Source: an uncultured Pirellulaceae bacterium | GTDB taxonomy: Bacteria; Planctomycetota; Planctomycetia; Pirellulales; Pirellulaceae | Length of the DNA stretch: 50,352 nt | NCBI GenBank assembly: GCA_905480235.1 | Contig: CAJQPP010000014.1 | Location: forward strand, 1 to 50,352 | Direction: 5' to 3' | In this document: positions 9,601 through 18,356 of the stretch, piece by piece | Layout of the letters: each line of letters opens with the position of its first letter | Numbering within the stretch: the stretch's first letter is position 1 | Notes under the pieces: model-generated | The model's input: the letters and a program-made list of their open reading frames with translations, nothing else | What the model was told of the DNA's origin: nothing | Databases searched by the model: none | Position numbers and translations under genes: made by a program

Positions 9601-10425
9601 AAAACAACCGCGGATTGCGAACTCCCCGTTCGCGGTAAGAGCTGTTCACAACATGCCATGCCTCACCTATCCGAAAAGTTCCCGACTTATCATGAGTTTG
9701 CGCTGGCGGAATTAACGGATATCTATACGCCCAACGAAATCGACTCTGCAGAGAAATTCGAAGCCAATGAATTTAGCAGTTGTATTCTTTGGAATGACGG
9801 AGCGGGACATTTTTCGTTTGAACCGCTCCCTTGGATGGCTCAGGTCGCGCCTGCTTTTGGTGTGGTGTCTCTGGACGTGAATGCAGATGGATGGCGAGAT
9901 GTATTCTTGGCCCAAAATTTCTTTACACCGCAACGAGAAACCGGTCGGATGGCGGGCGGTTTAGGCACGTTACTACTTGGAAGCGAATCCGGCGAATTTG
10001 AAACACAATGGCCTCACCAAAGCGGGATTGCCATTCCCAATGATGCCAAAGGGGTCGTGGTTGGCGATTTCAATCAGGATCTCAGGCCTGATTTAGCCGT
10101 CGCGATCAATGATCAAACACCGGCATTTTTACTGAACCGATCAACAAGTTATCCTCATTTAGTTCTCGAACTGGAAGGCCGTGAGGGGAACCGTCAGGCC
10201 GTGGGAGCGCGGGTTGAAGTATGGACGCAGGATGGGCAAGTGCAAGTATTGGAAAGTCGCGCGGGAGGTGGCTACCTTTCGCAGTCAACAGGCCGACTGC
10301 ACGCCGGACTAGGAGACCAAAAGGTTGAGAAGATTATCGTACGTTGGCCTAACGGCAATTCGCAGGCGTTTCCTCCCCCCGCCTCAATTGCCACGCCTGT
10401 TTTGTTGAAGCAATCAGTCGAATGA
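6697..10425 (+). CDS. Large exported FG-GAP/VCBS repeat protein with two ASPIC/UnbV domains
   Basis: This 1242-residue protein is built as two similar halves. Each half has a run of FG-GAP (VCBS) calcium-binding repeats followed by an ASPIC/UnbV domain. Repeats are seen as DVNGDGNPD, DFDNDGDLD, DIDNDGWLD, DYDQDNDLD, DVNNDGRTD, DFDADGRVD and DLDQDGDID in the first half, and DLDQNGRDE, DADADGDLD, DYDRDGDLD, DVNADGWLD, DFDRDGDMD, DVNADGWRD and DFNQDLRPD in the second. The ASPIC domains lie near residues 545-630 and 1150-1235 (GIGAKVRVE and AVGARVEVW, ending in VEWPSG and VRWPNG). Such proteins fold as extracellular beta-propellers; the role is probably adhesion or glycan binding, unproven. The N-terminus is a short hydrophobic signal-like stretch. 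TTG at 6697 has AGGG about 7 nt upstream; ATG at 6730 is an alternative. Confidence 0.92.
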   Translation: MFHCLLLPPVLMFVSSFLILGSQESETTDLPVAETGISTTPYARQGESSGKFTRLEVTQTGLDFETKVVPDHELARLYHSGSVAGGIAIGDVNGDGNPDIFCAGSAQPSRLYLQVGEMTFEDATDAAGMADPSNPWTAGVSLVDFDNDGDLDLYLCNYLSPNQLWLNDGSGHFTERGAEFGVDVTDASLMAYFGDIDNDGWLDLYLLTNRLYSEEGWAKDFEIIRGPDNQLQLEDRYADYFKLVLREQGKYRLTQKGRDDYLFQNKQGKSFENITKQANITGDGHGLSAVLWDYDQDNDLDIYVCNDFQDPDRLYENLGNGRFKDVVRDTFKHTSWFSMGADAADVNNDGRTDLLTVDMSATDHYLSKVMMGSMSTHAYFLDTAEPRQYMRNFLHLNAGKSDSNWKHKPKPRFLETGQLSGISSTNWSWAPVMRDFDADGRVDLFVTNGHVRNFNNPDIATDKTETEEDKSYWEIHKDEKPMAQVNKTFHNLDGIHFEPIGATWGLDHLGISYAAAAGDLDQDGDIDLVVMNVDEPVSIFRNDIGQSNSLTVKLQGTLSNRSGIGAKVRVESPLGKQVVDFSPQRGFLSSHEPTLHFGMGNHTNVERLTVEWPSGVVQTYQNLPVNQVVTLTENSLAEKPLATAAKKPLFQQVDGMGIARRKENNFDDFNLQPLLPNKLSQLGPGMALGDLDQNGRDELYLAAPAGQQKSLHRLPDQQNLNNQLFFFGKPLATDQAIEEMAPLFFDADADGDLDVYVVSGGVENEGNQELLRDRLLINQGQLNFTAADADALPDTRFSGSAVAAADYDRDGDLDLFLGGRLVKGSYPMAPPSMLLRNESSQQNGPKFVNATADDSSGLQEPGMVTSALWSDVNADGWLDLLVCVEWGPVRVYLNQQGKLVESSEACGTAGKLGWWNGITAGDFDRDGDMDYIASNLGQNTKYHASDKKPSRIYFGRFGENEAPSIIETKTTADCELPVRGKSCSQHAMPHLSEKFPTYHEFALAELTDIYTPNEIDSAEKFEANEFSSCILWNDGAGHFSFEPLPWMAQVAPAFGVVSLDVNADGWRDVFLAQNFFTPQRETGRMAGGLGTLLLGSESGEFETQWPHQSGIAIPNDAKGVVVGDFNQDLRPDLAVAINDQTPAFLLNRSTSYPHLVLELEGREGNRQAVGARVEVWTQDGQVQVLESRAGGGYLSQSTGRLHAGLGDQKVEKIIVRWPNGNSQAFPPPASIATPVLLKQSVE

Positions 10426-10850
10426 AAGCTCTTTCGCCAAACGAGCGGCGTTCGCAGACCCATTCCGGATCCCGATAATTCCCGGACCGTCGAGGCATAC
10501 AAAACCCTGAAAAATAATTCAAGCGTTGTTGCATGAGGCAAACGAAACTCGGCCTGCACGACGAAGGGAACCGGGGCGACAGCAAGGTTTGGCGAATTGC
10601 TACTAACCGCTTTCCAAAATCGGGATAGATAGCTTCCCGACTGAATCGGTTCCTGCGGCAGCACCTCCTGCTACCGCGTCGGTAGCATTTGCGGCAGTGA
10701 GACGACGGTCAACGGCGCAAAACGAGCCTGCCAGCAACCAATATCTGACCCGGCATTCTGCTTTGGTCGCTCCCCCGTTTGACTTTACGTACCGTATTGC
10801 GAGAATCGGGTGCTAAATTCACTCGAACTTTTTCTATCGCCTCTATCCTC
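10426..10850. other. Intergenic region, no gene seen
   Basis: This 425-bp stretch lies between two plus-strand genes. The overlapping minus-strand frames look like noise. A small hairpin (gctaccg, 3-nt loop, cggtagc) sits at 10670-10686 without a following T-run, so I do not call it a terminator. The frame of the next gene is open from TTG at 10779, but coding probably starts at 10851. Confidence 0.5.
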
Positions 10851-13631
10851 ATGAATTTGCTCTCGCCCGTGCTCCAGAAAAGCTTCCTGATTGGCTTGTT
10901 AATCGTTTGCTGCGTGCCGCTTGTCGCGGCGGCCCAGAAACCCATCATCATGCGTGTTGAGGCCTATCCAGCCGAACCATTCGGTGTCGCCAAAGTGACG
11001 TTTCGCATGGGGCAATCCGGAAAGATGATTCAGAATACGGGAGCTGTCCGCATACGAGAAAAAGCCGGTCGAATTTTCTACCCCGCTTTTTCAGAAGGAT
11101 TGCTTACCGTTCTGTTTGATCGGCCCCGCGTCGGTGGAGTTCAGTCGGTCTGGTTTCTTTTCCGTGGTGATACCCCATTGGACCTAACGCTGTATGGCAC
11201 CACACCCGTAGATTTCGTTGGGGAAATGAGTCCGTACCGGCCGGCTTTGGCGCGTGTGCTATTCAATACTTGGTGGCGGCAATTCAATGCCCAATCACGC
11301 CGAAATCTTGAAAATGGCGATTACCCGCCACTCGTCGAAACCTACCTCGCAGCCATGCTGGAGAATCGGCTTCGTTTGACCCCTCCGCCTGCCGAGCAAT
11401 TCAAGCGGGGGCAAGTTGACGAACTAGAAGAGACGATGAGCTTGATTTTTGAGGTGGAATCTCTCAGGTCAGAGACTATCCGAGACATGCTGACCTTACC
11501 GGCGGATACGGAAATGGCGACTCAACCCGTTCCCGCACCTCCCCGATGGTCCTCTTCCACCAACGCTGTACCGAAGCAAGATATTCCCACCGAAACTCTA
11601 GTTCGTTTCGTACCGGAAGAATGTTTCTATTTGCGTTTCGGTAGCTGGGACAATCAGCTGTGGGTCAAGCGGTTGATGGAGGAATATGGTGGAGATCTTA
11701 CACGGATGATTTCTCTGCGCGGACACATCGCCGGTGATTCGACCAAACTGTTAGACCAATTAGTTTTGGAATCGAACCAGGTGGATGATTTATTCGGTGG
11801 CAATCTAATTTCGGATGTCGCGGCGATCGGTACGGACCTGTACCTAAATGACGGCCCGTCCAACGCCATCTTGATGCTGGCGAAAAATAAATCTTTGGAA
11901 ACACGAATCCGAAACCGTCGAAAAAAATATGCCAAAGATCATGCCGACGAGGGGGTCACGTTCACTGAATTGGAAATCGATGGGACCCTGGTCACCCTTC
12001 TATCCACTCAGGACAACCGAATTCGTTCGTTTTTCGCCGTCAAAGATCTTTGCCATATCACCAGCACATCGATGACCATCGTTAAACGCTTTCTCGAAGC
12101 TTCCAAGGGTGAGGGGAGCTTGGCGAACAATCCTGAATTCCAGATGGCTCGCGAGCGAATGCCATTGGATCGCGATGACACCGTCTTCGTCTACCTTTCA
12201 CGACCGTTTTTTGAAAATTTGCTCAGCCCCACTTACCAGATCGAATTAATGCGGCGAAATCAATCCATCGCCAACATGCAGATGATTCAAATGGCTCAAT
12301 GGGCTGCCCAAAATGAAGGCTTCGCCGTAGATGACATTGAAACATTGATAGCCAACGGTTTTCTGCCGGAAAATTTCAATCGACTGCCAGACGGCAGCTC
12401 AACTCATTTCGTCGACGGACAATGGCAAGACACGTTACGTGGCCTCCGTGGATTCTACAAACCTATCGCCGATATGCCGATCGAAGCGATTTCGCCCATG
12501 GAGGCGTCTTGGCTACAAGGTCGCATTCAATATTACGAATCCGAACTAAGAGAACTCGACCCCATTGTCTTGGCTTTGCAAAGATTCGAACGCGACAAAA
12601 AAACGGAACGCATTGTGATCGATGGTCGCATCGCACCATTTGGTGCAGAAAAATACGGTTGGCTGGGCAGCGCGTTAGGCTCGACTCTGGATTGGGAGAT
12701 TGATACCGGACCCGAAGCATTGGCCTCGCTCCAAGTGAGCGTCGGCGCAAACATGTTGGCGAAATCCGGTGAAGATCATCTGATTTTCGGAGTCATACAG
12801 GGAGACCTGCCACCGAAAAACAATTCCAAACCTTCAAATTTCTTTGAGGTCATGAAGCTTCTGAAAACGACGCCCGGATACGTCGGTGCATGGCCCAGTG
12901 CAGGATACTTGGAACTACTGCCGTCGCTCAGCGCGCAGGCAGACTCGGAGGGATTCACTTATTCACGTATCCTCGGAATCTGGAGGATGCAACAGGATGA
13001 TTTTTCATTGGCGGCATTTGATCGCCAAAGGCTGCAACAAGCCAAACAATACATCAAGGCTGTGCCCGCCGAACAGTCTGCCCAAATCCGACTTCGTATT
13101 GGTGATATCTCTTCATCGAATTTAGTGGAATGGGCGAACGTATTTTATTTTAATCGCAGCTGGGAAACCTCAGTTGCGAACGTGCAGCTGTTAAACATGC
13201 TTATCCAACAATTCAACCTTCCTCCTGACGCCGTGTTGGCGGATGCCGAAAAATTACTGGGGGTCAAATTAGCCTGCCCTCTGCAGGGCGAGTATAAATT
13301 GATCGCATTAGACGATTCTCGAGCGGAATGGCAATCCACGAACTGGCCATCGTTTGCCGATCCTCAAATGCCTGAGGACTACATGGCACCGCCTATCAAA
13401 TGGTTCCGTGGCGTTTCGCTGGATGCATTTCAAATCAACTCACAATTTATTGTTCACGGTCATATCGACGTTGCCCGAGATCCAGCCAACATGGGTACTG
13501 GCGCGGGTGGGATCCTGGGGAACCTACCTTCGATCGATTTGTTTAAGGGATTTTCAAAGGTCGAAAAATCCGAAAAAGATAGCAAACCGAAACAACCTGC
13601 TCGCCAAAAACAGAAAGAAAAGACCCCCTAG
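10851..13631 (+). CDS. Large secreted protein of unknown function
   Basis: This 926-residue protein has a clear signal peptide: ATG at 10851, a hydrophobic core (FLIGLLIVCCVPLVAAA) and probable cleavage before QKP. I prefer this start to TTG at 10779, which would bury the signal behind 24 hydrophilic residues. The mature protein has no membrane segment and ends in a Lys/Gln/Pro-rich tail (KPKQPARQKQKEK). A central part, with the pattern of a short self-comparison (FFAVKDLCHITSTS, then VKRFLEAS), is loosely reminiscent of DUF3352-type bacterial exported proteins, but the resemblance is too weak to name a family. It is probably periplasmic. No catalytic motif is visible, and its neighbours (FG-GAP protein, secreted hydrolase) point only to the cell envelope. 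Confidence 0.8.
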   Translation: MNLLSPVLQKSFLIGLLIVCCVPLVAAAQKPIIMRVEAYPAEPFGVAKVTFRMGQSGKMIQNTGAVRIREKAGRIFYPAFSEGLLTVLFDRPRVGGVQSVWFLFRGDTPLDLTLYGTTPVDFVGEMSPYRPALARVLFNTWWRQFNAQSRRNLENGDYPPLVETYLAAMLENRLRLTPPPAEQFKRGQVDELEETMSLIFEVESLRSETIRDMLTLPADTEMATQPVPAPPRWSSSTNAVPKQDIPTETLVRFVPEECFYLRFGSWDNQLWVKRLMEEYGGDLTRMISLRGHIAGDSTKLLDQLVLESNQVDDLFGGNLISDVAAIGTDLYLNDGPSNAILMLAKNKSLETRIRNRRKKYAKDHADEGVTFTELEIDGTLVTLLSTQDNRIRSFFAVKDLCHITSTSMTIVKRFLEASKGEGSLANNPEFQMARERMPLDRDDTVFVYLSRPFFENLLSPTYQIELMRRNQSIANMQMIQMAQWAAQNEGFAVDDIETLIANGFLPENFNRLPDGSSTHFVDGQWQDTLRGLRGFYKPIADMPIEAISPMEASWLQGRIQYYESELRELDPIVLALQRFERDKKTERIVIDGRIAPFGAEKYGWLGSALGSTLDWEIDTGPEALASLQVSVGANMLAKSGEDHLIFGVIQGDLPPKNNSKPSNFFEVMKLLKTTPGYVGAWPSAGYLELLPSLSAQADSEGFTYSRILGIWRMQQDDFSLAAFDRQRLQQAKQYIKAVPAEQSAQIRLRIGDISSSNLVEWANVFYFNRSWETSVANVQLLNMLIQQFNLPPDAVLADAEKLLGVKLACPLQGEYKLIALDDSRAEWQSTNWPSFADPQMPEDYMAPPIKWFRGVSLDAFQINSQFIVHGHIDVARDPANMGTGAGGILGNLPSIDLFKGFSKVEKSEKDSKPKQPARQKQKEKTP

Positions 13632-13889
13632 CTTTCAGGTCAAAAGATAATTGCCTGCCACTGCTTACCGGCAAAACAACGACGAAAACGATTCCAACCG
13701 ATTCCAAGCGAAGCTTCAAAAATCCGGCGTCATTTATTGACTACGATTTTTGGAGAAACCGTTTTTTATTGGGAATTTTTGGATCGGCGATGCGTAATAC
13801 TAATAACCGCGTCGGTGCAGCTTTCGTGCTCACAACGCTGCCCGTGATTGGCACAAGCAATCCCCAATTTTATCCCTGAGAAAAATCGA

Positions 13890-15638
13890 ATGAACAAACG
13901 CTGCAACTCATGGTTGGTGATTTTCGTGCGAAGTCTCTGTTGTGTCGCGTTTGCCACGCTTGCGGCACCTTTGCTCGGCCAGGAAAAGGACGCAGAACAA
14001 TCACTCTGGGAAGGGATTCTAGACACTGAAAATCGCAAACTGTTGATGAAATTTGAATTTCATAATGATGAGGGAAACTGGACCGGTACCTTACACAGCC
14101 CGGACGAAGGGCATATTGAAATCCCTATTCCCAAAATGGAAATAACCGAGGGACAATTGGAATTTGTGGCACCTCAGGTTAAGGCAAAATTCTCTGGCAA
14201 ACTTAGTGACAACGGTTCAATGGCCACAGGGCAATGGACCCAAAACGGCATCGATGTCGATTTCGTGATTCGGAAAGTCGATTCGTTAAATCTCCCGAAA
14301 TTAAAAGAGTATTGGCAGGGCACGCTCAATGCTGGCGGTACCAAACTAAAGCTGGGTCTCAAAATATTTGAAACCGCAGACGGTGAACTGATTGCCAAAC
14401 TCGACAGCTATTCGCAAGGTGTGACGGGAATTCCGCTGAAATTCGAGCAGGCAGGCCAACAGTACCTGTTCTCGCAGGCAACGATGAGAATGACCTACGA
14501 AGCAGAAGTAGGGGCTGATCGAAAAAATCTTTCCGGTACGTTCGTGCAGATGGGAAATGAGTTCCCGCTGGAAATGGAACGAATGGCTGAGAACTCCGAG
14601 CCAGTCGCGAATCGTCCGCAAAATCCGCAAGGGCCATTTCCGTACAAAATCACCCAAGTAACTTACGAAAATGAAACGGGTAACGTCACATTGGGCGGGA
14701 CGTTAACCACACCAAACGGTGAAGGACCTTTTCCAGCGGCCATCTTGATTTCAGGATCGGGATCTCAAGACCGCGACGAAACCATTTTTGAACACAAACC
14801 CTTTTGGGTCATTGCTGATTACCTGTCTCGTCACGGCATTGCTATTCTACGATTTGATGATCGAGGTGTTGGAGAATCGACAGGAAGCGAATTACTTGCC
14901 ACTTCCACCTCGCAGGACTTTGCCCAAGACGTACAGGCTGGCATCGATTTTCTGAAGACTCAAGCGAATATTGACTCGACAAAAATCGGGCTCATTGGGC
15001 ACAGCGAAGGCGGTTTAATCGCTCCCATGGTGGCAACGCAGGGAGATGACGTGGCTTTTATTATCTCGCTGGCAGGGACCGGAATCGATGGTGGGAAAAT
15101 CCTCACATCACAAATCCGGGCTGCTCAGGAGGCCTCCGGAGTCGATCCTGAGCTGGTCGACGCCGTCGGATTACTAACCGGCCAATTAGTCGAAAAAGTG
15201 TATGCGGATGAAACGGTCAACCAAGCATTGATGTTAGAGCTGGCAGATAAAATCGCCAATGACATGCCGGAAGAGACGGCAGCTCTGCTCAAAATGGAAG
15301 CCAAATCCATGCATAAGATGGCCGCCTTACCTTGGATGAAATATTTCATCAAATATGATCCGGCAGGTGCTTGGAAGAAAGTTGGTTGTCCAGTTCTGGC
15401 ATTAAATGGTGAGAAAGATCTTCAAGTATTAGCGGAACTGAATCTGCCAGCGATCGAGAATGCGTTGCAAGAGGGAGGAAATCCCAATTTCAAGATCCTA
15501 AAACTTCCGAACCTAAACCACTTATTCCAAGAGACCGAAGGCCCCGGACTGGCTTCTGAATATGGCGTGTTGGAACAAACATTTTCACCCGCGGCCTTGA
15601 AAGCAATGAGCGATTGGCTTGATCAAATACTGCCCTAA
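13890..15638 (+). CDS. Secreted alpha/beta hydrolase (S9-like esterase/peptidase)
   Basis: This ~582-residue exported hydrolase has two parts. Residues 1-32 form a signal peptide (LCCVAFATLAAPLLGQ). Residues ~35-240 contain two beta-rich stretches of similar design (EGILDTENRKLLMKFEF and QGTLNAGGTKLKLGLKIF), as in other bacterial hydrolases with N-terminal beta repeats. The C-terminal ~330 residues are an alpha/beta hydrolase with oxyanion region GSGSQDRD, the DDRGVGES loop, nucleophile Ser372 in GHSEGG, likely acid Asp in NGEKD and catalytic His in LNHLF. It should cleave an ester or peptide outside the cytoplasm; the substrate is unknown. ATG at 13890 is chosen over the upstream GTG/TTG-type start at 13848 because it places the signal peptide at the N-terminus. 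It converges with the next gene. Confidence 0.9.
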   Translation: MNKRCNSWLVIFVRSLCCVAFATLAAPLLGQEKDAEQSLWEGILDTENRKLLMKFEFHNDEGNWTGTLHSPDEGHIEIPIPKMEITEGQLEFVAPQVKAKFSGKLSDNGSMATGQWTQNGIDVDFVIRKVDSLNLPKLKEYWQGTLNAGGTKLKLGLKIFETADGELIAKLDSYSQGVTGIPLKFEQAGQQYLFSQATMRMTYEAEVGADRKNLSGTFVQMGNEFPLEMERMAENSEPVANRPQNPQGPFPYKITQVTYENETGNVTLGGTLTTPNGEGPFPAAILISGSGSQDRDETIFEHKPFWVIADYLSRHGIAILRFDDRGVGESTGSELLATSTSQDFAQDVQAGIDFLKTQANIDSTKIGLIGHSEGGLIAPMVATQGDDVAFIISLAGTGIDGGKILTSQIRAAQEASGVDPELVDAVGLLTGQLVEKVYADETVNQALMLELADKIANDMPEETAALLKMEAKSMHKMAALPWMKYFIKYDPAGAWKKVGCPVLALNGEKDLQVLAELNLPAIENALQEGGNPNFKILKLPNLNHLFQETEGPGLASEYGVLEQTFSPAALKAMSDWLDQILP

Positions 15639-15699
15639 CAGAACTTCGACAGGACGTGAAATCGCAGGATAAGCTCGACGCCGCAATGGATTCCTACCC

Positions 15700-17097
15700 T
15701 TAGGCAGCCCGTTTCTCTGCGCGGCGTTTCAGCTTCTTCAACCTTCGACGATCAGCCTTGGATAGACCGTCAACCTCTTCCGCCTCGACTGTCAGCAGAT
15801 AATCATCACCGACAGGTGGGGAGGATGTCTTCGGTTTTGGCGTCGCTTTGGTTTTTGTCCGCATCTTAGAGCTTAAGGGTGCCAGGGGCGCATCGGTTGG
15901 CGGTGTTTTCTTGCGTTTTGTCGTGCCGTTGGTAGTTTGGGTTTTAGTGCTCTTCTGTTTCTTCTTAACGGCAGAGGCGGCAGTTTTTTTAGCTGCTGAC
16001 GAATCCTTTTTGGTTTTCGTTGCTACGCGTTCAGCTTCTTCATCCAATGCAGCTTCTTTACGGCGACGCATCCGAGCCTCAGATTTTTCCGCAGCGATCG
16101 CTTCGCGTTCATCGGCCTTTTCTTTTTTCTGCAACTCCTTTGCCTCTAACTTGGCTTGCTTGGCTGCTAACTTTTCTTGCCGAGCCTTTTGCTTTCTTTG
16201 CGAACGTTCGCTGACTTGAGATTCCTGAGTGTTTGATGTGGCTCTGGCTTTGACCAGCCCATTTGCGTTTAGGTAAACAAATCGAGCGTATCCTAAAACC
16301 GATACGAATAATGCAGTGCTACCAAAAAGGAGACTATTACCGAGCGATGCATGCAAATACTCTGAGCTTTTCGCCTGCACTTCAGGAACTTCATTGATCA
16401 AATGAGCAATGCCATAGGCAAACAAAACCGAAAACAAACCCACGACTGCCAATTTGGAATGCCGAACCTCAATCAAGCTCCGCACCAATAGCAGCAGTAA
16501 GCCGCCAAGTTTAATTAGAAATACCCACATCAATGTCGAGTTACCTGCCCCACCAGACCCGAGCGTATTGGCAATGACATTTCGAAATAACGATGCAATC
16601 CCCGTGACACTTGCCGCACTGGCAAGTAAAAAAAGCACCGCCAACCACATCCAAATTCGATAGGAGCCACGGTAATCGTCTCGGCGATGTTGCCGGAGCA
16701 GGAAGATCTGCAGACTAACGCAAGAGCTCAACAGCAAGAGAAAATTCGAATACCAAACACCCAATCCACGCCCGGTATTCAGCGAAAGGGCAGCGACCCC
16801 TTCCTCCCCGATAACTTCGATCCAATCCGGCGAATTCAAATGCAGCAGATTCAGTCCGGCGATCGCCGCCAACAGAAATGCGATTGCCGCAGCCATCGAC
16901 CAAAAACGTTTGGGAATGAGATCCGTCGTTTTAAATTGGCGACTACGCCGAGCACCTTGTGTATATGGACGGGCTGCTGGACGGCGTGGTTCGGATTGGT
17001 TGGCCGGTTGTGCGCACGGCGTTGTCGCCGACTCATCTGATTGAGCGGTGTCTAAAGTTACGCGCCGTCGTCGCTGACGGATGCTCTGCGAATGCAT
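15700..17097 (-). CDS. Six-helix membrane protein with Lys/Arg/Ala-rich tail
   Basis: I do not recognise a characterised family. The ~465-residue product has a basic N-terminal segment of ~65 residues, then about six hydrophobic helices between residues 65 and 290 (for example AAAIAFLLAAIAGLNLL, LAVLFLLASAASVTGIA and LGGLLLLLVRSL). A cytosolic-type tail of ~170 residues follows, dominated by Lys, Arg, Glu and Ala, which begins as a predicted coiled coil and ends in GLSKADRRRLKKLKRR. That closing motif resembles the ends of other planctomycete membrane proteins. ATG at 17097 is preferred to TTG at 17112. The low-complexity tail could bind nucleic acid or acidic surfaces, but this is speculation. 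It converges with the alpha/beta hydrolase gene. Confidence 0.75.
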   Translation of the reverse strand: MHSQSIRQRRRRVTLDTAQSDESATTPCAQPANQSEPRRPAARPYTQGARRSRQFKTTDLIPKRFWSMAAAIAFLLAAIAGLNLLHLNSPDWIEVIGEEGVAALSLNTGRGLGVWYSNFLLLLSSCVSLQIFLLRQHRRDDYRGSYRIWMWLAVLFLLASAASVTGIASLFRNVIANTLGSGGAGNSTLMWVFLIKLGGLLLLLVRSLIEVRHSKLAVVGLFSVLFAYGIAHLINEVPEVQAKSSEYLHASLGNSLLFGSTALFVSVLGYARFVYLNANGLVKARATSNTQESQVSERSQRKQKARQEKLAAKQAKLEAKELQKKEKADEREAIAAEKSEARMRRRKEAALDEEAERVATKTKKDSSAAKKTAASAVKKKQKSTKTQTTNGTTKRKKTPPTDAPLAPLSSKMRTKTKATPKPKTSSPPVGDDYLLTVEAEEVDGLSKADRRRLKKLKRRAEKRAA

Positions 17098-17260
17098 ATG
17101 GCAGATACCCAATTCCCTGCGTCAGTGAGCGCGCAAATCCTTCTGCGCGCATCCACAAGAAAAATCGGCAAGCCTGACGGTCAACTTGATGAACGCCCGA
17201 GCGCACCAAATTACCTGCCGAAAGCGCAAACCCCACCAGCTAGCATTCTTTTAACAGACA

Positions 17261-18094
17261 TTATGCGAATGTATTCTTTAGCTCTCCGAGGCCGTCGATG
17301 CTGACCACCGTTTCATCACCTGGTTGAAGAAAAACCGGGGGTTTCCGCCCTGCGCCGACCCCCGCCGGCGTACCGGTAAATAGTAAATCTCCGGGCTGCC
17401 ATGTACAAAATCGTGATAGATGAGCAATCAGATCATCGATTTTGAAAATCAACTTGGAGGTATTAGAGTGCTGCATTTCCACACCGTTCAAATGCAAACG
17501 GATCTCTAATTTTTCGGCATCGATCTCATCTCGCGTTGTAATCCATGGTCCGATAGGCGCAAAATCATCGCACGATTTCCCTAACAGCCATTGCCCGCCG
17601 GGCCGACCTTTTTGCCAATCTCTGGCGGTGACGTCATTGCCACAACAGTACCCAAAGACGTGCTGCCGGGCATTTTCCAGAGGGATATTCTTGCCTGCTC
17701 GCCCCATGACAACGACTAACTCCGCTTCAAAATCGACCCTTTCACTGATTTCAGGCAAATTAATGCACGCACCAGGATCGGTAATCGAGTCCGAGAACTT
17801 ATTAAAAATGACCGGCAAGTCTCCGACCTCGGAACCCATTTCGGCAGCGTGTTCGGCATAGTTACGCCCTACACAGACGACCTTTTGTGGATGGAGCAGG
17901 GGCGCTAACAACTGCGCCTCGGAAAGGGGCACAGTAAACTGCGAAATCGGCACGGCTTCATTCTCGAAGAAGCGGATGAAACCGGCCGCCGATTCTGGGA
18001 GATCTTTTCCACATTGACCGATCAAGCGGATCATGCTGCCTTCTACCATTCCGGCCCAAGATTGTCCCTCAAAGATGAGTCTTGCAATTTTCAT
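17261..18094 (-). CDS. Fumarylacetoacetate hydrolase family protein
   Basis: This 277-residue protein belongs to the FAH superfamily, whose members hydrolyse or decarboxylate acylpyruvate-type 2-oxo compounds using a divalent metal. VCVGRNYAEHAAEMG opens the catalytic domain, FEAELVVVMG supplies metal-binding glutamates, and GYCCGNDVTARDWQ follows, all in the canonical order, ending in FTGTPAGVG. The ~65-residue N-terminal domain is also typical. The start is ATG at 18094, with GAGGA 5 nt upstream; the open frame runs further to 18181 but the extension has no family character. The exact substrate (fumarylpyruvate, oxaloacetate, acylpyruvates or a sugar acid) cannot be told from sequence. The gene diverges from the diguanylate cyclase. 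Confidence 0.92.
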   Translation of the reverse strand: MKIARLIFEGQSWAGMVEGSMIRLIGQCGKDLPESAAGFIRFFENEAVPISQFTVPLSEAQLLAPLLHPQKVVCVGRNYAEHAAEMGSEVGDLPVIFNKFSDSITDPGACINLPEISERVDFEAELVVVMGRAGKNIPLENARQHVFGYCCGNDVTARDWQKGRPGGQWLLGKSCDDFAPIGPWITTRDEIDAEKLEIRLHLNGVEMQHSNTSKLIFKIDDLIAHLSRFCTWQPGDLLFTGTPAGVGAGRKPPVFLQPGDETVVSIDGLGELKNTFA

Positions 18095-18099
18095 GAGGT

Positions 18100-18104
18100 T
18101 CCTC
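18100..18104 (-). promoter_or_regulatory. Shine-Dalgarno GAGGA deciding the FAH-family start
   Basis: On the minus strand GAGGA precedes the ATG at 18094 by 5 nt. This selects that codon over the longer open frame reaching 18181. Confidence 0.7.
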
Positions 18105-18191
18105 GGTGCGTCAGTGTAATCGTGTGTTGGGATACGTTGGGCTGTGTCAGGTCGGAGAGCAGTCAGCGGCAAAACCCGCATTATCGCTAAT

Positions 18192-18209
18192 AATTACCGA
18201 AACGTAATT
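18192..18209. promoter_or_regulatory. Inverted repeat, possible operator
   Basis: AATTAC (18192-18197) and GTAATT (18204-18209) form a perfect 6-bp dyad around a 6-bp centre. It lies in the 262-bp divergent region, about 100 bp from the FAH-family start and 150 bp from the diguanylate cyclase start. The shape suits a dimeric regulator, but six-base arms can arise by chance. Confidence 0.3.
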
Positions 18210-18356
18210 TTAATCGCGTTAACGCCGGGGGATTGCCAACAGGTTGCCTGCCTTCTCCTAAGCAGATGCCAAAATTAGATAGCTAAAAACAAAATCAAGC
18301 AACCTTGTTTGAAACGCGCTCCCAACCGGTAACTTTGACCAGAAAATCAAATCACC

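Noticed and set aside
10670..10686. Hairpin in the gap after the FG-GAP gene as a terminator
   Set aside because: Seven-base stem without a T-run and about 245 bp from the stop codon.
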